64,000 bases of DNA from Agrypnia vestita (taxonomy: Eukaryota > Arthropoda > Insecta > Trichoptera > Phryganeidae): assembly GCA_016648135.1 (NCBI GenBank), contig JADDOH010024924.1:36189-100188 (forward strand), in the 5' to 3' direction. The notes under the pieces were generated by a model. The model was not told the DNA's origin. It was given only the letters and a program-made list of their open reading frames with translations, and did not search any database. Shown here one piece after another: positions 1 through 11,380 of the stretch (positions are counted from its first letter, which is position 1; each line of letters opens with the position of its first letter). A program made the translations under genes and the position numbers.

Positions 1-360
1 CTTAAATATATTTCATGCACTGAAGTTTCAAATTCAATAGATAAAAGTAAAAAGTGGTGATATTGCACAATATGTAAAATTTCAAGAACATTCCAAAAAT
101 AGTGAAAAATAAAATTAGTATTTTTACGTAGATCCTCTCGAAAAAATTGAAGAATCGGTTTTTTGAAAAATGAAAAAAAATGTCTTAATTGTTGCAATTT
201 GTAAAAAAATATTAAGTTTACCGTGCAAAAAATTAATTAATGTGTATTTCGTTAAACATTATCTTGCTTAATTGATATAATTATTTTAATTTACATAATA
301 TTGTTTTGCAAATAATAACCCGCTACAGTGAGCAAAACCACGAACAAAAAAATAATACCG
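1..360. other. AT-rich stretch without recognised feature
   Basis: Low-complexity AT-rich sequence with many A and T runs. No open frame, repeat or structure was supported here. Confidence 0.4.
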
Positions 361-665
361 ACAATCTCATGGGCTGGGAGAGCGACATGACTGAATACGG
401 AACAAGTAATTCAGGAGAAGATTCAAAGTCGTATTGATTACCTAAAGATGGGAGAAGCAGGCTGTGTTGGTACGGTCACGAAGTGAGGAGACTCGATGAT
501 CATATCGTCAACACTGCACTTTGAGTAAATATTGGCAGAGTCGACGAGGAACACTCAAACAAACTGGTCGTAAGATATCCGGGAGAAAATCAAGGATGTC
601 CGCATACATCCGTGCAGAAGAGAGCTTCCCAGCGCTTTCGTACATAAAAGCCGACCCTAAGTAAA
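361..665 (+). mobile_element. LINE reverse transcriptase C-terminal fragment
   Basis: Broken plus-strand frames read RSRLCWYGHEVRRLDDH near 451-505. This resembles the WxGHVxRM block that lies after the reverse transcriptase domain in many non-LTR retrotransposons. The block is followed by a basic, decayed tail and ends near 665 in short A-rich sequence. There is no intact frame, so this is a dead 3' fragment. The clade is not assignable from so little sequence. Confidence 0.5.
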
Positions 666-701
666 TAAAGCAAACACGATCATGATGACGATTATTAGAT
701 T

Positions 702-759
702 TATCATCATCTTCATCTCCTTGTCCTAGTAGGGTCGGGGGTCAAAGACTCGACAAGAT
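702..759 (-). mobile_element. LINE 3' end, short, inverted
   Basis: The reverse complement matches the last bases of the LINE at 28256-28507: the segment encoding ESLGPRPY, the stop, then a GAT-rich tail. It therefore faces the LINE fragment just upstream, giving two LINE 3' ends tail to tail. Only about 58 bases are present. Confidence 0.6.
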
Positions 760-1239
760 TATGTACGTTAAATAATGTAACTAACCTATAAAATACAAGC
801 GGTTAAGATACTCGCTGCTAGGCCCTGTTGGCGGCTGTCTGTGCCGCTGTGCTATTTGGCCATTGCCTACAACTGCGCTGCCATTCTAATCTGTTTGTTG
901 CTTCACAGTATGGTCGGCTATGGTGGCCACTTCTTGGCTGTTAGTGACCGTTTCTCGGTTGTTAGTGACAGCTGCGCGGCAATTGGTGTAATTATATGAT
1001 TTTTTTAGGAACGCATAAGGGATAAGAGATATTCATTATTTTAAGCAACGAATAGGCAATTGTCCAGTCAGGCGCGTATTTTATTTTGTTTTTGCAATAA
1101 CACGATCGTTAAACCTAAACTAATCGTCAAAATAGTGTTGTGTATAAGGCAATTTTTATCTACATAAAATTTTTTGACGATAAAAAAATTCTTATAATAT
1201 GAATTTAACATTATCTACTACAATTTACTATAATTTACT
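760..1239. other. No recognised feature
   Basis: The part at 810-990 is less AT-rich than its surroundings and contains imperfect short repeats around the word gttagtgac. No coding frame or known element was recognised. Confidence 0.4.
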
Positions 1240-1640
1240 AATTTGACACTACCTCTGACAGTTTAAAATTAATTTAAAAAAAATATTTTTGTCATATTTT
1301 ATCAATTTGGGATTAAACCCTATAGGTAAACCCCTCTTATACATATTTTTTAAGAGCTACACTTTTTTTTAAGAAATCATTCAAATATCTCGTACTGTAA
1401 GGGCAGCATTCATAAGAAACGCATTCGCTTGACCATTTTATCGTCAACTTATATTGCAAAATTGGTCCCCACGAAAAGCCTTTTTATTTAAAGGAATAAC
1501 ATGACTGGCTATACTCGCCGTCATCCACATATTTTGCACATAAAGAAATATCAAAATAAACTCTTGCAACGCGATGTTGCTTTATATACACAATACGCTG
1601 GTGTTTCGAATTCTCGAGAAGATTATTTTCCTTTTTAGTT
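1240..1640 (+). repeat. Interspersed repeat R, copy 1
   Basis: Shares diverged but collinear blocks with 58895-59310, for example tgtcatattttatcaattt, an ATATCTC block and cacgaaaagcc. The second copy has the longer 3' end. In style it resembles the SINE-like RTE tails common in insects, but this copy has no coding content. The outer borders are uncertain. Confidence 0.5.
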
Positions 1641-1837
1641 TTTAGGAGAAGATTCCCGTCCAAGCATCACTTGAATGTTGTAGATAATTCTACACTGCTG
1701 TAGGCCGTTCTAGAGCCTTCCATAGTGCTGTGATATATAACAAGGATTCGAACAGTGTGCAATTCTTTTAGTTTATCATTTCATAACAATATTTTAGAAT
1801 ATCTTTATACTTGGTTAAATATTTTGTTCATATTAAT

Positions 1838-1925
1838 ATATATATTATTATATATATATATATATATGATATATATAATATATACTATATATATATAATT
1901 ATATATTCATATTAATATATATATA
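1838..1925. repeat. TA microsatellite, interrupted
   Basis: An almost uninterrupted run of TA dinucleotides broken by single bases. It is a simple repeat with no further structure seen. Confidence 0.9.
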
Positions 1926-1929
1926 AATT

Positions 1930-3240
1930 TGCACGTCTGATGCTTGCACACAGTGTAGGAAGTAAGATTTTAAGGGCACGGCGAAGAACTTACTAGGGGT
2001 ATTCTTTCACGATGGATAGATGATACAGGTCTATCAAGGTGTTATGGTGTGGGATGGCAGTGAATCGTGAGAATATGACCAGGGATTAATTTTAAGATGC
2101 TCCTCAAAGGTTTGAGTAGTTAAAATTGATAATTAAACTTTGTAGGTCATTGACACTAATTAATCAGTCTGCCATCATCATTGCTTGATTATTGGGTTAC
2201 TTAGGTTTTAAATATATTAAAATATCCTTTATTCGCCATCGCACAAGGAGGACCGATTTTTAATGAACCGGGATAGAGGAACAGGGAGAAGAAGAAAAAG
2301 AATAGCCTTTTTTTTAATTTTCGTGCGACGTGCATCCTTTCATTTATTCTTCCTCGTCAAGGGATGTATTTCACAATTCTATTCACATTGCAGAAACATA
2401 GTTAAAGTGGTGGAGGTAGGCTTTATAACCAGCTGAATGCCTTACAAGGTTGTCTACTGGAGTTTTGATACGCCTTCAAGGGAAGCGTAGATTGGACGTA
2501 TCGCATAACTGAAAATATCATGGATACGATATGTTCAGTTATACGATAATTCACAGTATAAAGTTTTTCCTATTTTTTTTTTAAATTGCCTCCAATTTAA
2601 CAATAGAGTTTCGTTTCCAAATCGGACATACTTCATTTAAGATATTTAATTTCTAAATAAATATAACATGATCTTCATTTTGTCTCAGAAAAAAAGCTAA
2701 CCGGGAAAAATTTCATCTCAGTCACGCGCAATACGATGGAAGAGCACCATTGAAATGGATATGTCATAGCCATTTTTTTTGTTAATAATTTTTCAATCGT
2801 TTTAGGACCGATTAGATTAAAAGACTTTTGAATTTTTTTACACTATTTGTTGTTTTTTGTTTCAGCCTATTACGGATGATGTGGCGGGAATGGTGGAAGG
2901 GGAATAATAGAAGAATCCACGCATATACTTTGAATGCTGGAATCCTCCTCTTCTTCTCCTGGGTTGTTTCTAATTCCCTCTTTTTACGCAAAAAAAAAAC
3001 TTCACGCAGAATCCGAAATACCAGTTATGGTTTACTCCGTTCGTGTTTTAAGCGGTTAGATTAAATTTAGCACTTGAGTTCATTGGTTAAAGGTATATTG
3101 TATATTAATTATTAACTAAGCGACGTATACAATTACGTTTAAATACTTTGCAACGGTTATTTTGCGAGCGAAGAATTTTATTTACAATATCATAATATTA
3201 TATAACTTACGTTATAAACTTATTGTTAATGAGAAACAAA
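1930..3240. other. No recognised feature
   Basis: Mixed AT-rich sequence. A frame at 2828-3064 (78 codons, TTG start) shows no recognised domain and no periodicity, and I do not accept it as a gene. A short imperfect palindrome lies near 2497-2548. Confidence 0.4.
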
Positions 3241-3244
3241 TATA

Positions 3245-4245
3245 TGTGAATGGGGAAGGTGAAATAAACTTATGTTTAATGTTTCCAAGTGTTCGGTTAC
3301 ATCTTTCAATAGGGTCCAAAAAACTCTCTTCTATTGCTACAAAATAAACGACCAAAATCTAACAGGAACGACAGGCGAAATAAACGTTTAATGTTTCCAA
3401 GTGTTCTGTTACATCTTTCACTAGAGCCCAAAAAACTCTCTTCTATTGCTACAAAATAAACGACCAAAATCTAACAGGAACGATAGGCGAAATAAACGTT
3501 TAATGTTTCCAAGTGTTCTGTTACATCTTTCACTAGGGCCCAAAAAACTCTCTTCTATTGCTACAAAATGAACGACCAAAATCTAACAGGAACGTCGAAT
3601 GTTAAGGATCTCGGCATTAGATTTGTGAGCAACCTGTCATTTCACGATCACATAGAGGCGGTCGGTCAGTGGTAATGCATTGAAAATGTTAGGATTTGTT
3701 CTGCGTACTGCCAAGGTTTTCGAGAATACCCGCGTACTGAGAACTCTTTACAATTCCTTGGTGCGAAGTAGACTCGAGAATGGCTCGATGATTTGGGGGC
3801 CACATGAGCTTAAGTACTCACTTATGGTAGAGAAAGTACAAAAAGAGTTTCTAAGATACCTCTACATGAGAGAGTACGGGCATTATCCTTGGCTTTACCC
3901 AACCGAGTTCCTCCAGGGTATGCTTAGCTAGTTTAGTTTAGATAGTTTAGAGACTAGAAAGAATGTGTATCTGATTACGCATTTTTATCGATTGTTGCGC
4001 GGTGTGATCGATAATCCTGACATTATGCACAGCATTAGTTTGTATGTTCCCGATAATTACCTAAGATAACGTCAGCATAGATTGTTTCACATTCCAATAT
4101 ACAGGACCAACCTGCCAATGGTTATGCCTGTTGGAGGAGCTACTGCTATGCTGAACAATATTACTCTGGATATTGATCTGTTCCACGTCTCTGAGAGGGT
4201 ATTCCGAAGCAGGATTCTCCTACACCTTTGTTGTGATGATTTCAT
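3245..4245 (+). mobile_element. Jockey-like LINE reverse transcriptase C-terminal part, with internal triplication
   Basis: A stop- and frameshift-broken frame encodes the region after the catalytic core of a Jockey-type reverse transcriptase. Landmarks in order are NKLMFNVSKC, a TSFTR block, VKDLGIRF, LSFHDHIEA, LRTLYNSLVRSRLENGSMIW, and VEKVQKEFLRYL. A C-terminal part then follows with LETRKNVYLITHFYRLL, a VPDNYLR-like block and a terminal block around VFRSRILLHL near 4200-4235. The usual family order is kept. The segment from NKLMF to the NDQNLTG block is present three times in tandem. At least one nonsense codon and several frameshifts make it a pseudogene. Known activity of the family is target-primed reverse transcription; this copy cannot encode it. 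Confidence 0.85.
3261..3595 (+). repeat. 112-bp tandem triplication inside LINE coding sequence
   Basis: The word gtttaatgtttccaag starts at 3274, 3386 and 3498, giving an exact 112-bp period. Each unit covers the same RT segment, roughly 37 codons. Because 112 is not a multiple of three, each unit is in a different frame from its neighbour. The last unit runs straight on into VKDLGIRF, so it is the one joined to the rest of the LINE. Units differ at only a few bases. Confidence 0.9.
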
Positions 4246-4249
4246 ATAT

Positions 4250-4890
4250 GTTTAATATTTGCTTCATACTCTCAATCAACATTGATTTTTTTTGGTTAAC
4301 AAATAAGTGAAAAAGGTAAAAAAACATGTATTTCTTAATTTCACCAGGCAACCCGTTCGCAATATGTTTGTTAATATATTATAATTGCTAAAAATATATT
4401 TCATTCGGTAAACAAATGGGTGAAGATCGACCTTAGTCGGGATCTTAGAATATAAGCAATCCCTGTGGCATCGTCTAACTCTCAGCTTCAGTTATGGTTT
4501 TAACAATAAAATGAATATAGACCCTTTTTCCACATTAGCCTTCCTTTGAGGTAAAATTTCGGCAAGATTGAGTTGAAAACATCATAAATAAAATATCGCA
4601 CATACTTCATATAGTTATATATACTATTTAAAACAATAAAATCTCTTAGTTATGTAATTTTTTTTGCATGTAATTTTAATGTTAGAGTAAAGGAACACTT
4701 GACATGTCTCAAAACAATAAAATTTCTGTATTCGCGAACCTTCTTTTGGAAACAGGTCACACATTTAACAAAAACAGTATCGAGATTCTACACGTAAATA
4801 ATAGAGGCCTTAGATTGGATAACTTAGAAATACTAGAAATCAAAAAATTCCTGAACAGTAAAGCCAGTAAACCAGATTAATTTTATGAAC
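4250..4890. other. No recognised feature
   Basis: AT-rich sequence with several aacaataaaat words. No frame, repeat copy or element end was identified. Confidence 0.4.
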
Positions 4891-4898
4891 AGCACATT

Positions 4899-5043
4899 AC
4901 AGTAGCCAGCAAACATCTTGAAATTCTCACGCGTAGTGGGGGGAAGTTTGCGCATCTACCTTTCCACCAACGGGACCCAAATTTCGTCTTCTGCGCATTC
5001 CCCTACTACGCCAAAGAATTTCAAGAAGTTTGCCGGCAACTGT
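4899..5043. repeat. Foldback repeat, 145 bp
   Basis: The left arm at 4899-4954 and the right arm at 4992-5043 are imperfect reverse complements, both containing the caaact(t)cttgaaattct and cgtagtagggg blocks. The loop is about 37 bases. No protein is encoded. It could be a small MITE or the hairpin end of a larger element. Confidence 0.7.
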
Positions 5044-5869
5044 ACATGATATATTCTTCATTTCGGCGTCCACTCGTCAATTACCCCCACCATAACTGTA
5101 ACCACGCCCAGTCAAATAATTGATTTGTTTGCTAGAGTAAGCAATGGATAGTTACAGTGGTATCGAAACCGGTAGACGTAGAGTCACTCCAAGTGGTCAA
5201 TACACAATTATTTAATTAATTAATAATCAACAATAAAATCACCTTTACCTGATTTACTTACATATATGGACCCTTTTTATAGGAACGTCTTCAATCATCA
5301 TAGTCATGATTGGTTCTCATTCAACTGGTCGACTCTATTCATAATCACAATTAAATAAAACAAGAGTTTTAAAAAATTAAGCACGGTCTTACAGTACTGA
5401 ATAAAGAGTTCATAAAAAATATGACATAATGCCTACAGTTTTGTTGTGACGAGACGCAAGGTCTCCGGAGGCCTGTGCCAAATGTTACAGGACATGTTCC
5501 CTCTCAGAAATTGGCAACAGGGGTAACATCAAAGGGCTGTTGGGTCCTGTGTACACGTCGTGTATTTACTAAAATTACCATCCCCTAACTAGGACCTCCC
5601 CAGCCGTAAGAAGGGTGAAGTATTTATTTTATATGATTTAATTTGACATAATTCATGTCATCAAGTACCTGCAATTATATTCATTAGCAAACGTGATATG
5701 TTACATGTCAAGATTTATCAATCTGATCGCTTTAATGACTTTAATCATCGTTGCCAAAATTCATTATTTTTACGGTTATTTTTTTTTTTTCAAAGAAATA
5801 TTATTTAAAGTTGTTATATATTGTAACAAAATTGCAGAAGAGATTACGTTTAATATAATCACTCGTTGT
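5044..5869. other. No recognised feature, except a lone GAAACCGGTA word
   Basis: At about 5164-5173 lies cgaaaccggtagac, identical to the 3' part of the hammerhead-like core found at 26226-26240. I found no matching CTGANGA box or stem II on its 5' side. The frame at 5693-5899 has no recognised domain. Confidence 0.4.
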
Positions 5870-6420
5870 TTTTGTTGTTGTTGTAGCCAAGTCTCGTGAT
5901 CGAGGATCCCCTCGCCATTCTAACTCAGTTGTTGCTGCACCTTTCATGAGCTTTTCGATGGGAAAATAGCCCTATTCGAGAGGCGCACTCTCTCCCGCAT
6001 ACTTCACAAATGAAGCGTCAGGTTGCGTTGGTCGGTCACTTTAACGCATGGTTGCGGCTCCTTCAGGTCCTTCGGCTTTTTGCCTGCCCACTATCTCCCC
6101 ATATAAGACCCGCTTCGGAAGTCTGTGATCACCCATGCGCAACACATCTCCCGTCCACCTCAATCTCGCTTCCACGATCATGTCCTCAATTGGGCGACAT
6201 TTAGAGCGACGCAGAACAGTAACGTTAGATATATGATTGCTCCAGGGGATCTGTAGAATGCGGCGAAGGAAGCGTTGATGGAACATTTCCAGACTCCTGA
6301 CGTGTCTTCGTAAAGTACCCAAGCCAATCCCTCGTAATATATTAATGAAGACAATAACATCAAAACCTGGTCTTATGGATTTTGATGTTATAGGTTTACT
6401 GAGCAAAATATATTTGGCGC
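5870..6420 (-). mobile_element. LINE 3' end with C-terminal C2H2-type finger
   Basis: The minus frame ending at 6041 reads RHVRSLEMFHQRFLRRIL, then VTVLRRSKCRPIEDMI and LRWTGDVLRMGDHRLPKRVL. This is the standard segment behind the RT domain of one large LINE group. After a stop and a frameshift the reading continues with FICEVCGRECASRIGLFSHR and then KAHERC near 5935-6015. That is a C-x2-C...H-x3-H finger and matches the cysteine/histidine tail some LINEs carry at the ORF2 end. The 3' end is a run of ACA triplets at 5868-5885, read on the minus strand. It is 5'-truncated and frameshifted, hence dead. Confidence 0.8.
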
Positions 6421-6489
6421 GAATACTTACCGACGCGATGTATGAAAAGATTCTAGAACGATCTTAGTGAATTACAAAATTGGTTATTA

Positions 6490-7205
6490 GTATGTGAAAT
6501 ATTCTAGAAACCTTTAGTGAGGATGAAATTCAAAAAATGCTGTACGAATTCCACATTGCATCACAAGAGCTAAATATGTCAGTAGCAATAAGTAAAACAA
6601 AAAATTACGAAATATCAAAACAACCAACAAAGCATTAGCTGAGTATTGGTAATGAGCCTGTGGAACAAGATATGATCTTCAGATATTTAAGTGTAGAAAT
6701 TTGTAGCCATAGCGATCTGTATTTTGAAGTCCGGAAACATAATATCCATGCATCCACCATCTTAGGGTGTCTGAAAGAAAAAAAATATGCATATTGAAAG
6801 TATAGTCAAGATATACAAGATATGTGGGCGATCTATTATGATATACGCTGTAGAGACGCTGGCTAACAATTTCCGTACCAAAGCACTCCTCAGGACATCT
6901 GAAATAAAAGTGCTGAGATGCATTACTGGAAAAACTCTACGTCATCATGTCCGAAATGCAGACAGAAGGTAAATCTGCATTATAAATAGAGGACATAACA
7001 CGATGGAGTTGATCTAGATGGAGATTCTGGAGAGATAAAGTAACCAAAATGGTGGCATACAGCAGCAAATGAAATCCTCTCTGGACGACGCCCACCAGGA
7101 AGACCACCGAAAATATGGAAAGATAGCTGGACCTCGTCGTTCCAGGAGGCGTGGTTTTTTGTATAACAAATCAACAGATATACTTAAAGAAAAAGAAGAA
7201 AGAAA
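6490..7205 (+). mobile_element. LINE reverse transcriptase C-terminal fragment (RTE-like, uncertain)
   Basis: Successive plus frames read FSEDEIQKMLYEFHIASQEL, NMSVAISKTKNYEISKQP, MIFRYLSVEICSHSD, ILGCL, SIMIYAVETLANNFRTKALL, RTSEIKVLRCITGKTL, and GRRPPGRPPKIWKDSW near 7075-7125. These follow the order seen in LINE ORF2: thumb, FxYLG-like block, IYxxE, LRRI, GRPxxxW. Several frameshifts and a stop are present. It lies downstream of a LINE 3' end of opposite strand, so the two are separate insertions. The end is an AAAGAAGAAAGA tail near 7186-7203. Confidence 0.75.
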
Positions 7206-7279
7206 TTTTTGTTTTCTTTATATATTCATATTAAGACCAACGTTATTCGAAGCCTCGTGTAGTATATATAATATATAAA

Positions 7280-7803
7280 GGTTTATCTTATTATAATAAT
7301 TGATAAAAATAGAACATGAATTAGATATTTTATATAACTTTTATTCTTCTGGTCATTCTTAATAGATCAACTCAAAATACTGAAACCTCTGAACTTTACG
7401 ATTCATGATATTTAAATGATAGAATGAGTGTAGGTTACCATTGTTATCCGCCCTGCCACTTAATTTTCTCTCTGCAGAACATTAAATATCTAAAGTATGT
7501 TTTACATTCTCGGAAATTTTAAATGAATATTCGCAGCCAGAAGTAGTTCGTATTATTTAAATGTACCTTATTAATTTAGTTTCACGATTATTTATTATAA
7601 TTTGAAATTTTTGGGTACATTGTCAAGGAGCTATTACGTATAATTACATAATAGGTACTTGTACGGAATAGGAAAGGGCGTTACGAATGCCAATTAAAAG
7701 TTTTCACATAAAATTAACATGTTATTAATGGTGAGCAACATTAATTTAATGTAATTTTATAATAATTGTATAATATTACATGTCCAATACAAAAATTCTA
7801 CAA
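7280..7803. other. No recognised feature
   Basis: AT-rich sequence with no frame or repeat relation seen to other parts of the window. Confidence 0.4.
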
Positions 7804-8058
7804 ATGAGGGGTATAAAAGCAAAGGCAGCAATATCAAAAAATTAAAAAGAAATTGTGAATCCTGTCAGCGATGAATACTAATTTAAAAAGTACTTAACTC
7901 TAGGTTTTATGCATCTATCCCTTCCAAAAACATGTTATCCATAAATGTATATGCTATGCCTATAAAATATCGAATTCAGTTCATTATAAATATTTAATAT
8001 TTGATGACTGCATTTTATTTTTTTTGGATATCGCTACCTTTGCTTTTATACTCCTCAT
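7804..8058. mobile_element. MITE-like foldback, about 255 bp
   Basis: Left arm from 7804 (atgaggggtataaaagcaaa) and right arm ending at 8058 (tttgcttttatactcctcat) are imperfect inverted repeats of about 42 bases. There is no coding capacity, which fits a non-autonomous DNA element. A target duplication is not clear. Confidence 0.7.
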
Positions 8059-8243
8059 ATAAAAATACATTTTATAATAAAGTTTCAATTTAAAAATATA
8101 AATCTGTGATGTGTAAGACATATGAAATATAAATTTTGCCACTGTAACCATCAATGGTTACAGTCACGAAATTGCTATTTCGTGATAATATATCACCGGT
8201 AGTTACCTAATATTTTTTCATTAATTTAAAAAAAAAAAAAACT

Positions 8244-8781
8244 ATACACGGTTATTTCTTAAAGATTAATAACCTCACAGGACTTTATTCTTGCCTTGAT
8301 TATGAGTCCAAAATCTTCAAGCTATCATATCAATATTAGTTATAGAGATAGGCGACATCAAAGTTTGCATTTTTTTTCAATATTTCTGACTTTTTTTTGT
8401 AAAACATTGAACTATCATTACAGTAACTCATATCGATTAAGAAAAATTCATTCGTTTCAATACACGTTTAATAAAATGATAAAAACCCTGTAAAAATTCC
8501 AATTGGAATGTTTTCCAATTGGAATTCGAAGGTTTTAATTTTTTTATCTAACTTTTATTAAAAGGAATGAATTTTTCATATTCGAAATAAATTACTGTAA
8601 TGATAGTCCAACGATTCACAAAAAATATGTCAGAAATATTGAAAAAAAATGCAAACTTTGATGTCGCATGTCTCCTTAACTATTGATATTAGGTCGTAAT
8701 AGCTTGAATATTTTCGACTCATAATCAAGACAGGCATATAATCCTGCTCGGTTATTAATGTTTTACAAATAACCCTGTATA
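8244..8781. mobile_element. Foldback element FB-A, copy 1
   Basis: A 538-bp element that is almost one large imperfect palindrome: each arm is about 250 bp. It starts with a TATACACGGTTATTT-like word and ends with AAATAACCCTGTATA. The centre holds two copies of ccaattgg separated by aatgtttt. Two more copies lie at 24102-25153 and 27362-27881. Non-coding, so presumably moved by an enzyme supplied from elsewhere. The flanking TA is compatible with a TA target but not proof of it. Frames called across the arms are not genes. Confidence 0.9.
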
Positions 8782-8789
8782 TGTACGAT

Positions 8790-9845
8790 CCGCATTGATT
8801 GTTTCTGACGCCTGCCGGTGTATCACTGTATCTTCGTCGGGACAGACGCACAATAACTGATCCATAAATTTTGCGTATAGTTAATTCACATATTGGATGG
8901 GCATTTAAATCTCCCTCGGTCAAACTACCCTACCCCTTTCTACATGAGAGGCGACGCACCCACCCAACATTGAAAATTATTTTCTCGTTCCTTTTCTTTT
9001 TAATGAAAAATCAACTGTAATGCTATTAAGATAACAAAATATTGCTGGCGTTACAAATTATTATATCAAATGTATTAGCCTTTCATCCCTCATCAGATTG
9101 ACTTTACGTGCGCTCAAATATCAAACCACCCCACGTTAATTTTTTGAGTTTTATTTTGCTACTGACATATCGCATGAAAGTATCCACCTACAATATGTAC
9201 TGACAGTCGTATCCAAATCAGCAAAATCATTGATCTTTTATACAAGTTTATGTGTGTACACGTTAAAATAAACAACATCGATATTCAAATACTGTTTACC
9301 CTTCAAAACATAATTGAGATCGGTTGTTGAATTTATTGCCAAGTATTTGTGAGGCTCTGAATAAATATTTTCACCCCCAAAACAAACAAAATCCATTTAA
9401 ATTATAGGGTTGAAATAAAAAAGATCGTTTAGATGTTTTTTCTTCTCCAAATGTATTTATTGAAATAAATTATTGCTATTCGCGTTTTTTCGATCCATTT
9501 CGAGTAATTGTCCATCACCTATTACCACATTTGATATCCGTAATATAAATATAATTTCAAACAAGAAAATGTTAGCATTTTTTAGATTTAATCTATTCCC
9601 TTTCATTAAAAAACTCATATCTAATTAGTTAAATGGCTCAAAGTTCTCTGCTAGAGCGATTTTATAAATAAAATAAATTTTCTAAAATAATTATGAGTCA
9701 AAAATGTTAAGTGTTATTTTACGCAAAAAGTTGGACCGTCATAAAAATAACCTATATCGAATATATTCGTTCATTTTAAAACAGTTCAAACAAAATTTTT
9801 GCATATACATCGCTAAAAAGTAACCAATTTTCTTTAAGTCAAGAT
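8790..9845. other. No recognised feature
   Basis: The part at 8790-8960 is less AT-rich and contains a cgtcgggacagacg word. The rest is AT-rich. No frame with recognisable content was seen. Confidence 0.4.
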
Positions 9846-9847
9846 AT

Positions 9848-9990
9848 ATTACAGATGTCTCATAGACACGAAGCTATTTTTGTATATGGAAAGTAGGTAT
9901 GGAAGACTTTTTTGGACGTTCCTGTAGTATGGCTGGTTTATATGATCACTTTACATAATGTAAAGTTTACCATTTCCACCCATTATAGGC
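9848..9990 (+). repeat. Interspersed repeat G, fragment
   Basis: Contains the family blocks acagatgtctcatagacacgaagc, aaagtaggtatgga, and gatcactttacataatgtaa with ccatttccaccca. The same blocks recur at 61685-61987, inverted at 62258-62415, and at 63670-63790. Non-coding; the class is unknown to me. Confidence 0.75.
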
Positions 9991-10640
9991 AACCACATCT
10001 ATCAATTTTCTGGAAGTTGTATATAATAGGTATGTATGTTTAATTAAGTTACACAATCTGTTTCGTATGTGGGTTGCATTTTTACTATCACCACCTGCAT
10101 TTCAAAGCTTTTTATTCCCATAACCCAATACAGATGTCACTATTGATAATGAGTTCTTTATTTTGATTGGAATTTTAAAGCAATATCCTTTATATGTGTA
10201 TATGAAATTCTTCAATTTTCTTTTATAAGTTTTTGATAATTATTTTAGTTGTCACTTATTAAACCGAATGTATTTATGATATTCGATATTACTTATTTTT
10301 ATGATTGTCTAAGGTTTTGCAGAAAATAATATTAAAATATTGAAAAAGATGCCAACTTCGAAGTTGCTTATCTTCATAACTAATTATATAAGGACTTTTT
10401 TTTTTTAATTTTTAGACTAATAATTTATGCAAAAATCTACCACTAAAGTATTAAGGGCTAGCTCTGTTATACTTGATAGTTAATTAACAAATTAATTAAT
10501 ATTAATTTAGAGAACAGATTTTTTTTTAAATATATTCTACTTATAGTGCTGGTTCATTATTTTTAGACTTTGGACTTACATCTAAATACTATTATAGTAA
10601 ATAATACTCAATGAATGAAAATTTTCCATAGCCGGTCCAA
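9991..10640. other. No recognised feature
   Basis: AT-rich sequence, with inverted words around taattaacaaattaattaat near 10483. No frame or element end recognised. Confidence 0.35.
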
Positions 10641-10832
10641 AACCCGGATGCAAAAGGAGGAGGGTTGATGGGTAAGGTTAGCTACCTGCCGATATAAAAA
10701 ATATCGGATAGACAGATAGATAGAAATATCCATGCAACGAAGATAGCTGATGCTCCATTTCACTTCCCAAGAAGATGACTTCCGCTCAGTAACAGATCTA
10801 AAAAAAGAAGAAGAAGAATATTTTTTCTGGAA
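10641..10832 (+). mobile_element. Probable LINE 3' end with GAA-rich tail
   Basis: The segment reads as a decayed C-terminal frame (fragments such as GKVSYLPADI and KYPCNEDS with stops between) and ends in aaaaaaagaagaagaagaat. The triplet tail and lower AT content suggest a LINE 3' terminus, but no diagnostic motif remains. Confidence 0.4.
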
Positions 10833-11332
10833 GTGTCGGTTAATCAGATACCCTTCAATAAAGCAGTACCAGGTAGACTGCTACTAGTTTTTACCATCGT
10901 AATGTAATCATGGACGGCCTAACCCGATTCTGTGACTTACTTAATATGCGTAGCTCTATTCTTTATTAAATTTAAAAACATGTATACGTAGATCATGGAT
11001 AAATTCAGATGTAAAAAACGTACGAAGATAATCTAGCATAATTGAAACGTATTGTTATTCAAAGCCTTATCTGTAGGCTTAAATGATAGCCCTTAGAATG
11101 TTCACCTAAGGGATTGTGGCCAATAGGGATAAGATTCATCTGTTAAAACAGCTTAATTAACCTTACAGAGCTGCACCGGACTACCTGATTCCGACGCAAA
11201 ATCGCCAGAATCAAGCAGGATGGCTATTGAATAAAACGGGAGTAAAGAAAGGGACTTATATGAAAGAGTACATAACATTTTATATACCATTTAATATATT
11301 CCTGCATGCATAGCTTAATAGCCTTTATAATT
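10833..11332. other. No recognised feature
   Basis: Moderately AT-rich. It contains words such as ctgcaccggactacctgattccg near 11170 that look less decayed than their surroundings. No frame of note. Confidence 0.35.
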
Positions 11333-11334
11333 TT

Positions 11335-11380
11335 ACTAGCTGTAACCCGTCAAATGACGGTACTTTTACATGTTTTTTTA
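11335..11380 (+). repeat. SINE-Y 5' end fragment
   Basis: Begins with actagctgtaacccgtcaaa followed by tgacgg. The same start is seen at 29415 and 46143, where it leads into fuller copies of family Y. Here the rest of the element is replaced by A- and T-rich sequence. Confidence 0.6.

Noticed and set aside
2828..3064. 78-codon frame as a small gene
   Set aside because: TTG start, biased composition from AT-rich runs, no domain and no supporting signals.
5153..5180. A further hammerhead motif of family F3
   Set aside because: GAAACCGGTAGAC is present, but no CTGANGA box or stem II precedes it.
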